In this document: positions 8,080 to 17,900 of the stretch, one piece after another
How positions within the stretch are numbered: position 1 is the first letter of the stretch
Layout of the letters: every line of letters starts with the position of its first letter
Assembly: GCA_903851195.1 (NCBI GenBank)
Contig: CAINNJ010000049.1
Coordinates: 124,001-188,000 of the forward strand
Length of the DNA: 64,000 bases
Origin: an uncultured Acidobacteriia bacterium
GTDB taxonomy: Bacteria; Acidobacteriota; Terriglobia; Bryobacterales; Bryobacteraceae
Direction of reading: 5' to 3'
Made by a program: the position numbers and the translations under genes
Notes under the pieces: generated by a model
Database searches by the model: none
What the model was told of the DNA's origin: nothing
What the model saw: the letters and a program-made list of their open reading frames with translations, nothing else

Positions 8080-8943
8080 ATGTTTCTCTCATCCAAACCA
8101 ATGCCCCCCGCAGCGAACAGTTCGGGTTCCGTTGCCGGGTCCATGCCGGACCTGGAGTTCTTCGAGATGTCCGACGTGGGCCGCGTGCGGGATCACAATG
8201 AGGATTCCATCGGCCACGTGACGCCTGCCAACGCCGCCGAGAGCCGCACGCACGGCTGGCTTTTCGCGCTCGCCGACGGTGTCGGGGGCGAAGATTTCGG
8301 CGAAGTGGCTTCGAAGACCGCGGTGGACACCCTGACGGAAGGCTTTCGCGCCGCTCCGCGCGGGGAGGCGCTGCCCGTGCTGATGAGCCGCACCGTGCAA
8401 ACCGCCAATACCAGAATCTACGAACTCGGCAGGAACGCCAGCCCAGGCGGCTCGCGCATGGCCACCACCATCGTGGCGTGCGCGCTGCGCTTCGACCGCG
8501 TCATCGTCGCGCATGTGGGCGATTCGCGCTGTTATCTGATCCGGCACGGCCTCGCCTCGCAGCTCACGCGGGATCACACGGTGGTCGCTGAACAGGTCCG
8601 GCTGGGAATTCTCTCGCGACGTGAAGCCTCCGAAGCGCAGACGAAACACCTGCTCAGCCGTTCGCTGGGCAACGATCTTTTCGTGAACGTGGAGATCGGC
8701 GACCGCCAGGTGCAGGCCAACGATGTCCTGCTGCTCTGTTCCGACGGCCTGCACGGACCGGTGGAAGGCGCGGAAATGGCGGAGATCGTCCGCTGGAATC
8801 CCGATCTTTCCGTAGCGGCGCGAAAGCTGATCGCGCTTGCCAACGAGCGGGACGGCGGCGATAATGTAAGCGTTCAACTGGTGCGCGTCCGCGCCGTTGA
8901 GCGCATGGGAATGTATCGCGGACGGCCTTATAAACTGCATTGA
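8080..8943 (+). CDS. PP2C-type protein serine/threonine phosphatase
   Basis: This protein of up to 287 residues is a PPM/PP2C metal-dependent phosphatase that removes phosphate from Ser/Thr residues. All metal-binding motifs are visible: SDVGRVRDHNEDS, ADGVGG, GGSRMATT, VGDSRCYL, LLCSDGL and the late RDGGDNVS. There is no membrane segment, so it should be cytoplasmic. The first ATG (8080) directly abuts the preceding terminator; ATG 8101 or ATG 8143 (MPDLEFFEMSD) may be the true start. A Ser/Thr kinase gene follows after about 40 bp on the same strand. The pair looks like a reversible phosphorylation module, as in PrpC/PrkC-like pairs. Confidence 0.92.
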   Translation: MFLSSKPMPPAANSSGSVAGSMPDLEFFEMSDVGRVRDHNEDSIGHVTPANAAESRTHGWLFALADGVGGEDFGEVASKTAVDTLTEGFRAAPRGEALPVLMSRTVQTANTRIYELGRNASPGGSRMATTIVACALRFDRVIVAHVGDSRCYLIRHGLASQLTRDHTVVAEQVRLGILSRREASEAQTKHLLSRSLGNDLFVNVEIGDRQVQANDVLLLCSDGLHGPVEGAEMAEIVRWNPDLSVAARKLIALANERDGGDNVSVQLVRVRAVERMGMYRGRPYKLH

Positions 8944-8983
8944 GCGGACCTTACCGAACCCTCTCGCGGACTCGACATTCTTC

Positions 8984-9952
8984 ATGACAGACCTTCATCC
9001 AGGGGACCAGCTCGACCACTATCAGATTGAAAGCCTGGTCGCCAGAAGCGGCATGGCCTCCATCTTTCGCGCCACCGACACGTTGAACGGCCGCACCGTC
9101 GCCATCAAAGTGCCGCATCCGGAAATGGAAGCCGACCCGCTGCTGTTCGACCGCTTTAAGCGCGAACAGGATATCGGCGAAAAGCTCGACCATCCCGGCG
9201 TGATGAAGGTCTTTCACGACGACCACCGCAGCCGCATCTACATGGTGATGGAGTGGGTGGAGGGCAAGCTGCTTCGCAACGTGCTGAGCGAGAAGCGGAA
9301 GCTGCCGCCGGAGCGCGCCTCCTGCATCGCGGCCAGTATCTGCGAGGCTCTCGCGTACATCCATTCGCACGGCGTGGTGCATCGCGACATGAAGCCCGAG
9401 AACATCATGGTGGACGCCGAAGACCGCATCAAGCTGATCGATTTCGGCATCGCGGGACAGGAAGGCTCGCGGCGGCTGACGTTCGCCAAGCTCTCCAATG
9501 TGATGGGCACGCCCGACTACATTTCGCCCGAACAGGTGAAGGGTAAGCGGGGCGACGGGCGCAGCGACATCTATGCGGTCGGCGTGATTCTTTATGAGAT
9601 GCTCACCGGCAAAGTGCCGTTCACGGGCAACAACGCGTTCGTGATCATGAACGACCGCCTGCTGAACAGTCCGATTCCGCCGCGCGAGATCGACCCGTCG
9701 ATTTCACCGGTGCTGCAGGAAATTATCTATCGCGCGCTGGAGCGCGACCCGCGCAACCGGTATGCCAGCGCGCACGAGTTCGCCAAAGACCTGGAGCATC
9801 CCGAACAGGTTGGCGTGGCGGATCGCCCCGAACTGACGGACTGGAAAAAGCGAAAATCGCACTGGCCGCAGCGCGTGCTGATGTATGGCCTGCTCGCGCT
9901 GATCCCCGTGGCGGTTTTCTCCCTGCTGTTGTGGGTGGCTCGCCACTCCTGA
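8984..9952 (+). CDS. Membrane-anchored Ser/Thr protein kinase (Hanks type)
   Basis: This 322-residue kinase carries the core elements: VAIK (Lys42), HRDMKPENIM, LIDFGIA, MGTPDYISPEQ and SDIYAVGVILYEMLTGKVPF. A single membrane helix near residues 298-318 is followed by only a few residues, so the kinase domain is cytoplasmic and there is no external sensor domain. The Gly-rich loop is atypical (ARSGMASIF where L-G-x-G-G-M-G-x-V is usual), with two of three glycines replaced. Activity is still expected from the intact catalytic and DFG motifs. It lies about 40 bp downstream of the PP2C gene and is probably co-transcribed with it. The ATG at 8984 is the likely start, since the region upstream in frame overlaps the phosphatase gene. 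Confidence 0.92.
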   Translation: MTDLHPGDQLDHYQIESLVARSGMASIFRATDTLNGRTVAIKVPHPEMEADPLLFDRFKREQDIGEKLDHPGVMKVFHDDHRSRIYMVMEWVEGKLLRNVLSEKRKLPPERASCIAASICEALAYIHSHGVVHRDMKPENIMVDAEDRIKLIDFGIAGQEGSRRLTFAKLSNVMGTPDYISPEQVKGKRGDGRSDIYAVGVILYEMLTGKVPFTGNNAFVIMNDRLLNSPIPPREIDPSISPVLQEIIYRALERDPRNRYASAHEFAKDLEHPEQVGVADRPELTDWKKRKSHWPQRVLMYGLLALIPVAVFSLLLWVARHS

Positions 9953-9956
9953 GCCG

Positions 9957-10292
9957 TCAGGCGTTGGCGATGCCGATGACCAGTCCGCCGGCGAGGATGA
10001 GCGCGCCGCCGATCATGGTCGAGAGGTTCGGCGGCTGGTGGAAGATCAGCCACGACATCAGTTGCGCGACCACGAAGAAGAAGACGACGTAAAGGCCCAG
10101 CAGGCGGCCGAAATCCCAGTCGGGCGCGTTCACCGTGTAGCCATAGGCGAAGAGGATCAGAGCGCCGGCGGCGAAGGTCAGCCAGCGCATACCGCCCGGG
10201 CTCTGGCGCAGCGCGTGCCGGACCACGGCATCGCCGCCCGCTTCCAGAACGGCGGCGAAAAAGAGGATGAGAATGGCGAGGGGTTTCGACAC
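9957..10292 (-). CDS. SMR/DMT-like four-helix membrane protein
   Basis: This 111-residue protein has four hydrophobic helices (LAILILFFAAVLEAGGDAVV, WLTFAAGALILFAYGY, LLGLYVVFFFVVAQLMSWLIF and GGALILAGGLVIGIANA). The layout matches small multidrug resistance/DMT-type transporters, including an early Glu within helix 1 (VLEAGGDA) at the place where SMR proteins hold their essential Glu. The substrate is unknown. The start is GTG at 10292. The gene converges with the kinase gene (stops 4 bp apart) and is divergent from the sugar dehydrogenase gene. Confidence 0.75.
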   Translation of the reverse strand: MSKPLAILILFFAAVLEAGGDAVVRHALRQSPGGMRWLTFAAGALILFAYGYTVNAPDWDFGRLLGLYVVFFFVVAQLMSWLIFHQPPNLSTMIGGALILAGGLVIGIANA

Positions 10293-10329
10293 GTAAGTAT
10301 GGATTGTCGCAGAAAAGGAAAGCTCTCGC

Positions 10330-10335
10330 TATATT
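10330..10335 (+). promoter_or_regulatory. Candidate -10 element for the sugar dehydrogenase gene
   Basis: TATATT lies 15 bases before the ATG at 10351. The best -35-like match (TTGTCG, 10304-10309) is 20 bases away, which is too far for a good sigma-70 promoter, so the call is weak. CTCTC (10323-10327) and GAGAG (10339-10343) flank the element as an inverted repeat. Confidence 0.3.
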
Positions 10336-10350
10336 CTTGAGAGACCACTT

Positions 10351-12198
10351 ATGAAGCGCTTCTCCCTCGCGGCGATAGTGCCGCTTGCCTTTTTCGGACT
10401 CGTGTTCGCGCAGGACAGTCCAAACGACGTGATTCGCGGGACGAAACAGTTCCGGAAGAGCGTCCTCGCCAGCGGGCTCGACGGCCCCTGGGAAGTCACG
10501 TGGGGTCCGGACAACATGCTCTGGGTAACGGAGCGGACCGGCAAGCGGGTGAGCCGGATCGATCCCGCGACGGGCCGGAAAAGCGTCGCGCTGACGATTC
10601 CTCAGGTCTCCGCGCCCGGCGGCCAGGACGGACTGCTGGGCATGGCGCTGCATCCGGAACTGCTCAGGGGCACGGGCAACGATTATGTGTACCTGGCCTA
10701 CACCTACGCGGACCCGGCCAGAGGGGCGAATCCCTGGTTCCCCGATGCCAGGAGTCCGTATCACTTCTTCTACGGCAAGATTGTCCGCTACACGTACGAT
10801 CAAGCGGCAGGCACGCTGGGGAGCCCCGTGGAAGTGATCGCCGGGCTGCCGGCGGGCAACGATCATGTGGGCGGACGGCTGAAGATCGGCGCGGACCGGA
10901 AGCTCTACTTCACCATCGGCGATGGCGGCCACAACCAGCTCGGCAACTTCTGCCTGCCGATCGAAACGCAGCGGCTGCCCACGAAGGCGGAGATGGACGC
11001 GAAGAACTACGTGGCTTACGTGGGGAAGACGCTGCGCATCAACCTGGACGGCAGCGTGCCTTCGGACAACGCGGCCCTCAACGGCGTGGTGAGCCACGTG
11101 AACACCTATGGGCACCGGAATCCGCAGGGCCTGGACTTCGGGCCGGACGGGACGCTCTACTCGTCCGAGCAGGGGCCGAAGACCGACGACGAGGTCAACA
11201 TCCTGAAGAAGGGCTCGAACTACGGCTGGCCTCATGTGGCGGGGCTGAAAGACGGGAAGGCGTATGAGTACGCGCGCTGGGCGGAGGCGACGACGCCGTG
11301 TTCGCAACTCAGTTTCAGCGACCTCGCGATTCATCCTTCGGTGCCGCGCGAGCCCGAGGGCGAGTACACGAAGCCTTTCGTGGAGCCGATCGCCACCATG
11401 TTCACGGTGCCCTCCAATTACAACTTCCACGACCCGGCGTGCAAGGGTGTGGACTTCATCTGCTGGCCGACCGTGGGCGCGTCGAGCATCGAGTATTACG
11501 CCGGAAGCATTCCCGGCTGGAACAAAGTGCTGCTGGTGACGACGCTGAAGCGCGGGTCTCTGTATGTGCTGCCGCTGACGGCCGACGGACAGAAGGCGGC
11601 GGGGCACTTTAGCCGGTACTTCCAGTCCGAGAACCGGTACCGCGATACGGCCGTGAGCCCGGACGGGAAGACCATCTACATCGCGACCGATAATGGCGGG
11701 CTGGCCGAAGCGATGAGCGGCGGGACGACACAGAAGATGCACGACCCCGGTGCGATCCTCGCGTTCACTTATGTGGGCGAAGGCGATGGCCGGCCGGTGA
11801 CCGAAGCCGCGAAGCCGGCTGCACCGGCCGTGACCGCCGGGCCAGCGGTGGTCGCGCCCGCGGGTGACGGAGTTCCGCCGGTCTTCTCGGCGGCGCAGGC
11901 GGCGGCGGGCAAGACCGCGTACAACGCGAACTGCGCGGTCTGCCACGGGAGCACGATGACGAACGGAACGTTCGCGCCGCCGCTGGCGGGCGAGTACTTC
12001 CGGACCACGTGGGCGGGCAAGACGGTAGGCGAGTTCTACACGAAGTCGAAGACGATGCCGCCCGCCTCACCAGCCTCGCTGGCCGACGATGTGTACGCGA
12101 GTGTCGTCGCCTATGTGCTGCAGACGAACGGCTACCAGGCGGGCGCGGCTGCTCTGCCGGCCGGCGGCGCGACGCTGGACGGGATGCGGATCCGCTGA
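10351..12198 (+). CDS. Glucose/sorbosone dehydrogenase-type protein fused to cytochrome c
   Basis: This 615-residue exported quinoprotein has a signal peptide (cleavage near GLVFA), then a GSDH-type six-bladed propeller (about residues 30-430, with GLDGPWEVTWGPD, HVGGRLKIG, FTIGDGGHNQLG and YGHRNPQGLDFGPDG). A Pro/Ala linker leads to a C-terminal cytochrome c domain (CAVCH at 528-532, with a likely Met ligand in KTMPPAS). It should oxidise a sugar or other alcohol in the periplasm using PQQ and pass electrons to its own haem. The GNDHVGGRL and GDGG motifs are those of PQQ-dependent aldose dehydrogenases. No PQQ-synthesis genes are in the window. It is transcribed alone and ends 2 bp from the convergent LamG-like gene. 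Confidence 0.88.
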   Translation: MKRFSLAAIVPLAFFGLVFAQDSPNDVIRGTKQFRKSVLASGLDGPWEVTWGPDNMLWVTERTGKRVSRIDPATGRKSVALTIPQVSAPGGQDGLLGMALHPELLRGTGNDYVYLAYTYADPARGANPWFPDARSPYHFFYGKIVRYTYDQAAGTLGSPVEVIAGLPAGNDHVGGRLKIGADRKLYFTIGDGGHNQLGNFCLPIETQRLPTKAEMDAKNYVAYVGKTLRINLDGSVPSDNAALNGVVSHVNTYGHRNPQGLDFGPDGTLYSSEQGPKTDDEVNILKKGSNYGWPHVAGLKDGKAYEYARWAEATTPCSQLSFSDLAIHPSVPREPEGEYTKPFVEPIATMFTVPSNYNFHDPACKGVDFICWPTVGASSIEYYAGSIPGWNKVLLVTTLKRGSLYVLPLTADGQKAAGHFSRYFQSENRYRDTAVSPDGKTIYIATDNGGLAEAMSGGTTQKMHDPGAILAFTYVGEGDGRPVTEAAKPAAPAVTAGPAVVAPAGDGVPPVFSAAQAAAGKTAYNANCAVCHGSTMTNGTFAPPLAGEYFRTTWAGKTVGEFYTKSKTMPPASPASLADDVYASVVAYVLQTNGYQAGAAALPAGGATLDGMRIR

Positions 12199-12199
12199 G

Positions 12200-12979
12200 T
12201 CAGCGCGCGTCGACGACGTAGTCTTTGAAGTAACTGGTGCTGTCCGTCTTCGACCAGAGCCCGACCTTGCCGGCGATGGGGAGACGGAGCACCGGGTTGT
12301 TGGCGGGGTAGAGGTCCGGATCGGGCGGGCCGCGGCGTCCGGCGGCCGGCTCGGAGCCGAGCGTGTATTCGAGGCCGACCTTGCCGTCGAGGAAGACCTT
12401 CAGCGCGGCGCCGTCGAGGGTGAGCTTCAGTTCGTGCCAGGCGGCGCGATCGAGCATGAAGGGCGTGGCGCGGTCGCTGAACTTCACGTTGCGCCGGATG
12501 CCGTTGTGGAACTCCCAGAGCGCGAGGTTATTCTCGGTGTCGTTATAGCGGACGGCGAGCCAGTCGCCGTTCGGTTTGACGTTGAAGAGGATGCCGGAGC
12601 AGCGGTCGGAGTCGCCGGCGATGGTCTTAAACTTCATAGAGATCTGGCCGTTTGAGAACGTGTCGACGCCTTTGAGCACGGCGACCGGGTAATAGGCGAA
12701 CTGGCGGGCGTTATCCATCAGCTCTTCGTTGGTGACGCCGTAGAGGCGGCGCGCGGTCTGGAGCAGCAGGCGGGTCGGATTGTCCTTGCTGGCCACCCAC
12801 GGGCGGCCGTCCACCATGACGACTTTGTCCGGGCCATCCTGCGCCACCAGCCAGGTGCCGACCATCGGCTCGAAGCTCACCGGCGGCTTGCCGACCTGCT
12901 CGCTTTTGAGGTCCACTTTGCGCTCGGCGGCGAACAGGATCGCGCCCGTCAAAAGCACGCACATACTCAACGTCTTCAT
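12200..12979 (-). CDS. Secreted LamG/concanavalin-like domain protein
   Basis: This 259-residue protein has a signal peptide (MKTLSMCVLLTGAILFAAE) and one beta-sandwich domain of the LamG/DUF1080 type: FSNGQISMKFKTI, CSGILFNVKPNGDWLAVRYND, WHELKLTLDGAALKVFLDGK and GKVGLWSKTDSTSYFKDY. Such domains bind or cleave glycans (3-keto-glycoside hydrolases share the fold). The catalytic role here is open. The ATG overlaps the TGA of the upstream permease as ATGA, and AAGGAG sits six bases before it, so expression is tightly linked to the ABC transporter. It is the last gene of a four-gene overlapping set beginning with the TonB receptor. Confidence 0.8.
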   Translation of the reverse strand: MKTLSMCVLLTGAILFAAERKVDLKSEQVGKPPVSFEPMVGTWLVAQDGPDKVVMVDGRPWVASKDNPTRLLLQTARRLYGVTNEELMDNARQFAYYPVAVLKGVDTFSNGQISMKFKTIAGDSDRCSGILFNVKPNGDWLAVRYNDTENNLALWEFHNGIRRNVKFSDRATPFMLDRAAWHELKLTLDGAALKVFLDGKVGLEYTLGSEPAAGRRGPPDPDLYPANNPVLRLPIAGKVGLWSKTDSTSYFKDYVVDAR

Positions 12980-14289
12980 AGAAATCTCCTTCGTACCAAA
13001 AGTGCGCCGGCCAGTATCGAGACCGGCCAGACTGCACAGAACAATTCGGCCGCGCCGGTCGCCTGCACGGCGAGCGGATGGCCACGGAACACGGTGTCGT
13101 CGTCCGTCTTTGGCGGCTCGATGCCGGCCACGGACCAGATCGATTCGAGCACACCCTCGGCGGTGGTGACACGGCTCATGGTGCTGCGGCCGCCGAGGTA
13201 GTAACGGATCTCGCCATAGCCGGGGCGCGTTTGTTCGAAGAGGCCGCTCGATGTTGCGGCCACGTAGTCGACGCGCAGGCCGGGCAGCACGCGGCGGAGC
13301 TTCGAGAGCGCCTGGAGTTCCAGGTCGGCCCGGCGCGGGTCTTCGGGGGCGAGGTGGACCTCGATGCGTAACGGCTGCCGGAGCGTCCTCAACTGCCGTT
13401 CCTCGGCGCGCGGGAACGAGTTGCCGCGGCTCTCCGAGAGGTCCCAGTTCGGTGTCGCGGTCACGCTTGCGAAAACGGCGGCGGTGGCGAGGATGGTGAG
13501 GGCCGCAGCTTCCATGGCGCGGCGGCGGAGGGTGACGCCGAGCCGGATCCAGACGGCGGTGAGAGCGAGGCCGGCGGCGACCAGCGTCAGGGATACGAGC
13601 ACGGTGGAGAGACGCACGAGGCCATGCTGGAACTCGGCGACCATCGCGGCGGGTGTGTAGCTGGCGGCGCGCTCCCAGAAGCCGCCCTGAATGGCGCCGA
13701 AGAAGTTCAGGATCCACGTGCCGATGGTGACGGCGAGGGTGAGGATGGCGGCGGTGGACGGGTGTTCGGTGAGCGACGCGGTCGCGGTGCCGAGGGCGAT
13801 GGTCAGCAGCGCGTTCAGGATGTGACCGGCAAGCAGCGCGGCAAGTTCGGGCGCCCAGAGCGTGCCGCCATAGAGCTTCCAAAGCAGCAACGCGATGAGG
13901 GCGGGCGCCATCGCGAGCAGCCAGCCGGCGAGGAGGATCAGCGACTTCGCCGCTACGCGCCAGAGCGGGCTCATGCCCTGCTGCAGCTCCAGCTTCATCG
14001 CGCCGCTTTGGCGGTCGCCGGCCAACATGCGGATGGCGACGAAAGGCAGCAGGAAGACGGCGGCCAGTTCGCAGGCGCTGAAAGTGGGTCCCCAGATGCC
14101 GATGAGCGGGGAGAGCGTCTCGCCGCCCTGGCCGGCGCTGACCTCCGCGTACGTGTGGACCGCGCCGATGAACGAGACGCCGACGAGCGGGCCCATCGCG
14201 ATGAGGAGGACCCACCAGGACTTCGAGACGAGAAGCTCGCGCCACTCTTTTTCGAGGAGCCAGACGAAGGGCGGTTTACGTGAGGGCAA
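12976..14289 (-). CDS. ABC-2 permease fused to a GldG-like extracytoplasmic domain
   Basis: This 437-residue protein combines about six membrane helices of the ABC-2/GldF type (WLLEKEWRELLVSKSWW, then hydrophobic segments to VWIRLGV) with a second part. That part begins near SVTATPNWDLSESRGNSF and runs through LRTLRQPLRIEVHLAPEDPR, which matches the start of the GldG/DUF4350 type of domain normally encoded by a separate gene. A last helix precedes the RRRFL tail. It should form the membrane part of an exporter with the ATPase next door. The start is set at TTG 14289, overlapping the ATPase stop and with AGAGG about six bases upstream. The longer upstream frame overlaps the ATPase and looks non-coding. 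Confidence 0.82.
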   Translation of the reverse strand: MPSRKPPFVWLLEKEWRELLVSKSWWVLLIAMGPLVGVSFIGAVHTYAEVSAGQGGETLSPLIGIWGPTFSACELAAVFLLPFVAIRMLAGDRQSGAMKLELQQGMSPLWRVAAKSLILLAGWLLAMAPALIALLLWKLYGGTLWAPELAALLAGHILNALLTIALGTATASLTEHPSTAAILTLAVTIGTWILNFFGAIQGGFWERAASYTPAAMVAEFQHGLVRLSTVLVSLTLVAAGLALTAVWIRLGVTLRRRAMEAAALTILATAAVFASVTATPNWDLSESRGNSFPRAEERQLRTLRQPLRIEVHLAPEDPRRADLELQALSKLRRVLPGLRVDYVAATSSGLFEQTRPGYGEIRYYLGGRSTMSRVTTAEGVLESIWSVAGIEPPKTDDDTVFRGHPLAVQATGAAELFCAVWPVSILAGALLVRRRFL

Positions 14290-14956
14290 GGAACACCTCT
14301 TCGAGATCGTCCGGTGGCAGGTGGGCGGCGGCGGCGAGTTCTTCGACGGTGCCCTCTCCACAGACGCGGCCTCCGCTCAGGAGGACGAAGCGGTCACAGA
14401 GGCGGGCGGCGTCGCGGATCTGGTGGATGGAGAGGAACAGCGTGCGGCCGCGGGCGGCGTGGGCCCGGAGCGCGGTGGCGACGTCGCGCGCCTGGCGGAG
14501 GTCGAGGCCATCGAACGGCTCGTCGATCAGGAGCGCGGCGGGCGGGGTTAAGAGGCCAACGGCGAGGAGCGCGCGCTTGCGTTGTCCCTTCGAGAGCGTG
14601 CCGATTGGCTGACGGAGGAACGGGCCGAGGGCGAGTTGTTGGACGACTTCGTCTCGGAGATCGGCGCGGCCTGCGAAGAAGCCGATGGCGTAGCGAAGCA
14701 CCCAGTCGACGGGCTGCGCGGCCCAGGGCGCGATGCCGTCGGGGAGGTAGAAGAGGTCGCGCGTTTTGTTTTTCCAGCGGACCTCGCCCGAGTCATACGG
14801 GAGCAGGCCGGCGACGCAATCGAAGAGGGTCGATTTGCCCGCGCCGTTGGGGCCGATGAGGCCGAGAACCTCGCCGGCGCGAACGTGAAAGCCGACATCG
14901 GAGAGGGCGGTGATGGGGCCGAAACTTTTGGTCAGGCCGGCGACTTCGAACAACAT
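14276..14956 (-). CDS. ABC transporter ATP-binding protein
   Basis: This 226-residue ATPase has Walker A GPNGAGKST, an ABC signature of the form LSKGQRKR, Walker B LLIDEPFDGLD and a switch His in FLSIHQIRD. It energises the GldF/GldG-like permease encoded immediately downstream; the genes overlap by 14 bp. Its ATG shares a base with the stop of the TonB-dependent receptor (TGATG), so translation is probably coupled from the receptor onward. The substrate is unknown. The spacing between Walker A and the signature motif is shorter than in many importers, in line with ABC-2 export ATPases. Confidence 0.92.
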   Translation of the reverse strand: MLFEVAGLTKSFGPITALSDVGFHVRAGEVLGLIGPNGAGKSTLFDCVAGLLPYDSGEVRWKNKTRDLFYLPDGIAPWAAQPVDWVLRYAIGFFAGRADLRDEVVQQLALGPFLRQPIGTLSKGQRKRALLAVGLLTPPAALLIDEPFDGLDLRQARDVATALRAHAARGRTLFLSIHQIRDAARLCDRFVLLSGGRVCGEGTVEELAAAAHLPPDDLEEVFLALT

Positions 14957-17900
14957 CAGAATTCGAACCGGACCTGTAACTGGAACATCCGGGGCGGGTC
15001 GATATTGGCGAAGGCGGGTATCGCGGTGGACGCCGTGCCAACGGAGGCGAACTGGCCGAAGGTGGGATTCGGCGTGCCGGTGTCGCCGTAGGTGGTCTGG
15101 CCGCGGCCGAGGAAGTTGCCGTGATTGAAGAGGTTGAAGCCTTCGAGGCGGAGCACGATGCCGGTGCGTTCCGAGGTTTTGATACGGCCTTCGACGAAGA
15201 TGCCGACATCGGAGGTTGGCGTGCCCCGGAAGGCCGATTTGCTCACGATCTGGCCGTTGATCACCGGCCGATCGTTATTCAGGCCGTCGCCGTTGTTGTC
15301 CACGCCGGTGGTGGCGTTGAAGGGGCGGGAGGAGGCGAGTTGGGTCACGGTGCCGGCGTTGATGCGATACGGGAACCGGTAGAGGAAGGTGATGACGGCG
15401 CGATGGCGCTGGTCGAGGATGCCGGGTCCGCGCTCGGTTTCGCCGAGGGCCGAGAGGTTGCTTTCGTTGGGGCCGATGCCGTTGCCATCCGGCTCGGTGG
15501 TGTTGGTGGCTTTGGAGAGCGTATAGCTCAGGGACGCGTACAGGTGCGGGTTGCCGCGGTAGCTGAGCTGCGTCTGGAGGCCGTCATAATCGGCGACGCC
15601 GAGATTCGTTAGGACGTTGACCTGACGGACGCCGCCGTTGACGGGGAGGATGGGGCGGGTGAGATTCGCGGCGGCGACGGTGCGGACCTGACCGGGCGCG
15701 GTGCGGTCGAAGGGGGTGGGGGCGTTGAGGTCCACGGTGCGGTCGAGCAGGGTCCAGTGCTGGTGGACGTAGTCGGCGCCGGCGAAGAGGCCTTTGAAGA
15801 ACTCGCGCTCGGAGCCGATGGAGACCACCTGGCTGCGGGGATTCACGAGCTTATCGGGGTAATTCGGCAGCTTGTCGAAGTTCAGTCCGTAGCGGGCGAA
15901 CTGGGCTTCATAGAAGGAGCGGCGGCCGGCCTGGATGGTGATGTCGCGCGCGGGAAGTTCGGAGGCGGGCAGCGTCTTCGGGTCAAAGGTGAGCGGGAGG
16001 CAGGCGCCGGTGAGGCAGGTGGGGAAACCGAGCTGTCCGGGCGTGGCGGTGTAGGTGGTGAGGCCGTCGAGGCCGCCGGTGAGATAACTCGCGATCAGGT
16101 TGGACTGGATCTGCGTGTAGTACATGCCGTAGCCGCCGCGAACGGAGAGGCGCGAACTGCCGCGGGGATGCCAGCCGAAGCCGATGCGCGGGGCGAAGTC
16201 CTTCGTGGCGTCGGTGAGGGTCTGACGGTCATAGCGAAGGCCGACGTCGAGAGTGAGGTCGCGGCGCAGGTGGATGCTGTCCTGCACGAAGCCGGCGATC
16301 AGCCACTGGGCGAGGTTGTAGCTGCTGACGCCGAAGTTGATGGGCTGCGTGTAGTTCTGCACGTTGGCCAGAGTCAGCTGATCGAATGGCGCGGTGGTGG
16401 TGCTGAGGAACGTGAAGGTGCCGAGGATGGCGGTGCCGGGCTCACTGCCGAAGCCGCCGGAAGTGTGGTGGACGACGCTGCCGCCGAAGCGGACGTAGTG
16501 GATGCCGTGCGACCAGGAAAGCGTGTCAGAGAACTGCGCCTGGCGGCCATAGAGGTTGGAGAAGCGCGACTGGCCGAGGGTGAATGGGACGGAGCCGGAG
16601 CGGGTGTAGGCGGTGGTGAGCGTGGGAGCGGTCCACTGGGTGACAGGGTCGCCATCGAGGAAGGCGAAGCGGGCCTCGTTCAGCAGGCCCGGGCTGAGGA
16701 CCCAGGTGTGATTGGCCTGTCCGGTGACGGTGCGGCGGGCGTATTCGCGGGCGACGCTGGGGGCGTTGGTGCCGCCGACGGCATCCTGCGGATTGGTGTC
16801 GTGAAAGCGGTCGATATTGACGCGGAACATGAGGGTCTGGCTGGCGGTGAGGTTCTGGTCCAGACGGAGGTTGGCGAGCGCCTGACGGTAATGGCCGGTA
16901 TAAGAGAGGTCGCCGTTGGCGGGCAGCAGGAAGGCTGGCAGGGCTCCGGAGAGGAGGGTGGTGCGGTCCTGTTTGCTGTAGTCGGCGGCGGCGAAGAAGA
17001 AGGTCTTGTCCTTTCTGATTGCGCCGCCGGCGGAACCGGAAAACTGGTTGAGCTTATCCGGGATGTCGACCGGGCTGATGGAGGTGAGGGTGGCGGGCGT
17101 GACGCAGGTGGATACGGACGGCGCGCAGAAGCCTTTGGTGGAGAAGCTGGTGGCTTCCCAACTGCCCGGGCGGTTCATATAAAGGCCTTCGCCGTGGAGG
17201 GTATTTCCGCCGGATTTGGTCACGATATTGAGGGCGGGGCCGGAAGTCCAGCCGAATTCGGAGGAAAAGGCGTTGGAAAGGACGGTCATTTCCTGCACGG
17301 CTCCGAGGGGGAGGGTGGCGATCATGGTCTGGCGTCCCCAGGCTTCGTCATTATTGGCGCCGTCGAGGGTGGTGGTGGTGGTGCGGCGGGAGCCGGCGCC
17401 GGTGGCGACGTAGATCTGGTTGACGAAGAGGTCGCCGGTGCCTTTGGCCTGGCGGAAGGCGGAGTTGAGGAGGGGCACGGCGCTGAGTTTGCGGCCGAGG
17501 ATGGGAGTTTCATCGAGCTGGGAGGCGTCGATGGAGCGGCCGATCTGGGCGTCGGCGCGGACGCCTTCGGCGGTGCCGTAGACGGTGGCTTCCGATTTTT
17601 CGGAGCCGACGAGGAGTTTAATGTTTAATGTCGCGGTTTCGCCGGCGCGGAGGGCGATTTCCGTGCGGGTTTCGTCGCTGAAGCCGGGTTTGGAGACGGC
17701 GAGGGTCCAGGTTCCGGTGAGGGAGAGGGCGGGGATGGTGGCGCTGCCGTCGGGGCCGGAGGCGGTTTCGCGGGCGGCGCGAGTGGCGGAGTTGGTGACG
17801 GCGACTTTGGCGTCTTTGATGGCGGCGCCGGACTGGTCGAGGACGTTGACGATGATGGTGCCGGTGTTGGGGGACTGGGGCGCAGCCGGGATGGCGGCGA

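Noticed and set aside
9727-11946. Minus-strand open frame of over 700 codons across the kinase end, the SMR gene and the sugar dehydrogenase
   Set aside because: It crosses three genes with solid families and reads as Arg/His/Pro/Leu-rich sequence. It is a shadow frame.
15757-17628. Long plus-strand open frame (Gly/Glu/Ala-rich, over 600 codons) opposite the TonB receptor
   Set aside because: It is antisense to a gene with clear domains and signal peptide. Composition without hydrophobic or motif structure is the usual result of high-GC codon use read on the other strand.
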